Assembly: GCA_013396755.1 (NCBI GenBank)
Contig: VWZF01006904.1
Coordinates: forward strand, 250,091-314,090
DNA: 64,000 nucleotides
Reading direction: 5' to 3'
Origin: Sclerurus mexicanus
Taxonomy: Eukaryota; Chordata; Aves; Passeriformes; Furnariidae
This document shows positions 63,328 to 64,000 of this stretch, one piece after another (within the stretch, counting starts at the first letter, position 1; each line of letters opens with the position of its first letter). A program made the translations under genes and the position numbers. The notes under the pieces are model-generated. The model saw nothing but the letters and a program-made list of their open reading frames with translations. It searched no databases and had not been told where the DNA came from.

Positions 63328-64000
63328 TTTGATCCAAGTTCACTGTTTTGCTCATGAAAACATTTTTCATCAAATTTCATATATTTCCCCCAATATTAAA
63401 GTCATTTAATTTCTCGACTTGGGTTGGAGTGCCTTGGTCTCTCCTTCTAGTTGGAGTCACAGCTCTGCATCATTAAATCAATTACATCCTATTAAGCCTG
63501 TGCTCTGCAGACATTCTTGTACAGTACATGTGATAAGAAACAGCAAAACAGAGACCAAGATTTAGATAAGATTTGCCTTATATAAGCTCAGACACTATCA
63601 CTAATTGTAACTTTAGAAATACCAAAATGTTGTTTATAGGTTTTCTTGGTAGAAGATAGCAATATAAACTTAAAACCTCAAAATACACATTAAAAAAAAA
63701 AAGAAAGAAAAAAAAGAAAAAGCCCTAATATGCAGCTATGCCTGGTTTGAAGACAACAGGTGTTAAGGAAGTTGAAGAAATAATATCATAAATTATGGAG
63801 AAGAAGAAAGAAAAATATAAGATTAAATATGAGACAGTAACTCAAAATCATATAAGACAATATATTGAATAAATAGTCATTTACTTAAATTGATCTGTTA
63901 GCTTGTTTTCATTAAAATTTTTGGTAATTAATGCTCCTGCTGTAACTTGTGTGCAAATAATTTGATACAAATGAGTAACTGAAACGTGACTTTTATTTAT
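63328..64000. other. Unannotated AT-rich sequence to window end
   Basis: No gene recognised. An A-rich tract with scattered G (63691-63722) is the only low-complexity feature. Confidence 0.6.

Noticed and set aside
1..64000. CRISPR array, bacterial operon, tRNA or rRNA genes
   Set aside because: No spaced palindromic repeats, no dense coding, no tRNA A/B boxes and no rRNA signature. All other evidence points to vertebrate non-coding DNA.

Overview
The window looks like a non-coding, AT-rich stretch of a bird nuclear genome, either intergenic or inside a very long intron. The bird assignment rests on CR1 LINE 3' ends, one of which keeps the tail motif ATTCTATGATTATATGA, and on long terminal repeats (LTRs) that resemble avian endogenous retrovirus families I know. 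I recognised no protein-coding exon, tRNA, rRNA or CRISPR array, and no bacterial-type operon structure. The many short open frames are what AT-rich vertebrate DNA gives by chance. One frame of 205 codons (10758-11375) is long enough to be worth testing.

Layout. Positions 1-26.3 kb are almost free of recognisable repeats: a few short tandem duplications, a purine/G-rich patch near 9.8 kb, the long open frame at 10.8-11.4 kb, a 12-mer tandem array at 23.5 kb and a perfect 16-bp hairpin at 24.7 kb. Positions 26.3-49.5 kb hold nearly all the mobile DNA. There is a solo class II-type LTR on the minus strand (26330-26672) with a perfect 6-bp target duplication. Three ERVL-type LTRs lie on the plus strand (36120-36691, about 42470-43020, and 48420-49425). 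Four 5'-truncated CR1 pieces lie near 31.9, 35.2, 43.2 and 46.5 kb, and a MIR-type SINE relic lies at 27.7 kb. G/T-rich strand-biased tracts sit at 46.3 and 47.0-47.2 kb. Positions 49.5-64 kb are again mostly unique sequence, with a quadruplex-type G cluster at 49.85 kb, a MIR relic at 60.5 kb, a G+C-rich CpG-bearing island at 61.28-61.56 kb that is the best promoter/enhancer candidate, and a 53-bp tandem duplication at 63.2 kb.

How the parts relate. Nothing here works as a pathway. The LTRs carry their own TATA and polyadenylation signals, so they are the most plausible local sources of promoters or polyadenylation sites, but no viral coding region lies beside any of them. I did not find a convincing new biological system. 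The most testable leads are the 61.3 kb island, the 205-codon frame, the solo class II-type LTR as a presence/absence marker, and a 38-bp repeat pair 3 kb apart whose only differences are three C/T changes. All family assignments come from remembered consensus patterns, not from a database search.
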